Of a stretch of 6,115 nucleotides of DNA, positions 5,917-6,115 are shown one piece after another (positions within the stretch are counted from its first letter, which is position 1; each line of letters begins with the position of its first letter). Source of the DNA: an uncultured Marinosulfonomonas sp. (lineage in GTDB: Bacteria; Pseudomonadota; Alphaproteobacteria; Rhodobacterales; Rhodobacteraceae); assembly GCA_947311455.1 (NCBI GenBank), contig CAMZKY010000255.1, forward strand, positions 1-6,115, written 5' to 3'. A program made the translations under genes and the position numbers. The notes beneath the pieces were generated by a model. It did not search any database. It had not been told where the DNA came from and saw only the letters and a list, made by a program, of their open reading frames with translations.

Positions 5917-5921
5917 TTTTT

Positions 5922-6115
5922 CTACACTGGAAGCGGCGTGGTTTTGAACACGGTGCGCAAAGCAAAAGACGATTGCATCCGCGCAACCCCGGGCAAGCGC
6001 GCCAGATAACGGCGGTGAATGCGCGCGAAATCTTCGGTATCTTGGGCCACTACTTTCAGCATATAATCCGCTGTGCCAGCCATCAAATGGCACTCCAGAA
6101 CATCGGGGATCTTGG
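5922..6115 (-). CDS. Lrp/AsnC-family transcriptional regulator, C-terminal part only
   Basis: The frame enters at the window edge and ends at TAG 5924-5922, giving 63 complete codons. The translated end reads, in order, IPDVLECHLMAGTADYMLKV, AQDTEDFARIHRRYLARLPG, VARMQSSFALRTVFKTTPLPV with only short joins. This is the second half of the ligand-binding RAM domain of Lrp/AsnC regulators: a V-x-E-C-x-x-x-x-G-x-x-D-Y strand-turn, a helix with an LPGV turn and a final strand (SFALRTVFKTTPLPV). Full proteins have about 150 residues, so the DNA-binding helix-turn-helix lies outside the window. The gene runs in the same direction as pseB but is separated from it by about 320 bp, so it is probably a separate transcription unit. 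Its target and ligand cannot be told from this fragment. Confidence 0.93.
   Translation of the reverse strand, partial: KIPDVLECHLMAGTADYMLKVVAQDTEDFARIHRRYLARLPGVARMQSSFALRTVFKTTPLPV

Larger units (their letters stand above)
5601..5921. other. Repeat-rich intergenic region upstream of pseB
   Basis: This non-coding stretch of about 320 bp lies between the end of the Lrp-type gene and pseB. It holds a GC hairpin, a five-copy 11-bp repeat, a three-copy 12-bp repeat, a lone relative of the 11-bp motif and a perfect 12-bp palindrome, each listed separately. Several frames stay open across it, because repeats without stop codons extend reading frames; I see no protein family resemblance and do not call a gene. 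The pseB promoter must lie here or further upstream. The only box pair I found is weak: TTGGTG (5693-5688) and TATGGC (5670-5665) spaced by 17 bases on the minus strand. Confidence 0.75.

Noticed and set aside
5609..6093. Longer minus-strand frames overlapping the Lrp-type C-terminus
   Set aside because: They are out of frame with the recognisable RAM domain, which reads cleanly to a stop at 5922; the others are shadow frames.

Overview
The window reads almost entirely on the minus strand and looks like chromosomal DNA of an alphaproteobacterium, most likely a member of the Rhodobacterales/Roseobacter group. That placement is an inference from the remembered style of the PyrB and dihydroorotase-like proteins, a moderately high GC content judged by eye, and dense operons with ATGA start/stop overlaps. 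No database search was possible.

In transcription order (high to low coordinates) the window holds four blocks. (1) The C-terminal 63 codons of an Lrp/AsnC-family regulator, cut by the window edge and ending at 5922. (2) A non-coding stretch of about 320 bp (5601-5921). It holds a small GC hairpin, a five-copy 11-bp tandem repeat, a three-copy 12-bp tandem repeat, a lone degenerate copy of the 11-bp motif and a 12-bp perfect palindrome next to the following gene. (3) A tightly overlapped operon, pseB-pseC-pseF (5600-2783). It encodes the first two enzymes and the last enzyme (CMP activation) of CMP-pseudaminic acid synthesis, a nonulosonate sugar used on flagellin or surface polysaccharide. 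The middle enzymes PseH, PseG and PseI are not in the window. (4) A pyrimidine operon, pyrB - membrane protein A - membrane protein B - pyrC' (2707 to beyond 1), preceded by a plausible sigma-70-type promoter in a 75-bp gap.

PyrB is a complete aspartate carbamoyltransferase catalytic chain. The last gene is a dihydroorotase homologue that has lost the metal-binding HxH motif and the neighbouring substrate arginine. It is therefore best read as the non-catalytic partner PyrC'/PyrX that assembles with ATCase, and a true dihydroorotase must be encoded elsewhere. Between these two partners sit two small membrane proteins, each with a two-helix hairpin and a bacterial PH-like domain. They are coupled to their neighbours by an 8-nt overlap, a 2-nt gap and a 4-nt overlap.

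The most interesting points are the two PH-like membrane proteins placed between the ATCase partners, the split pse cluster, and the helically phased repeat array upstream of pseB. Nothing in the window is clearly a mobile element, CRISPR array, tRNA or rRNA.
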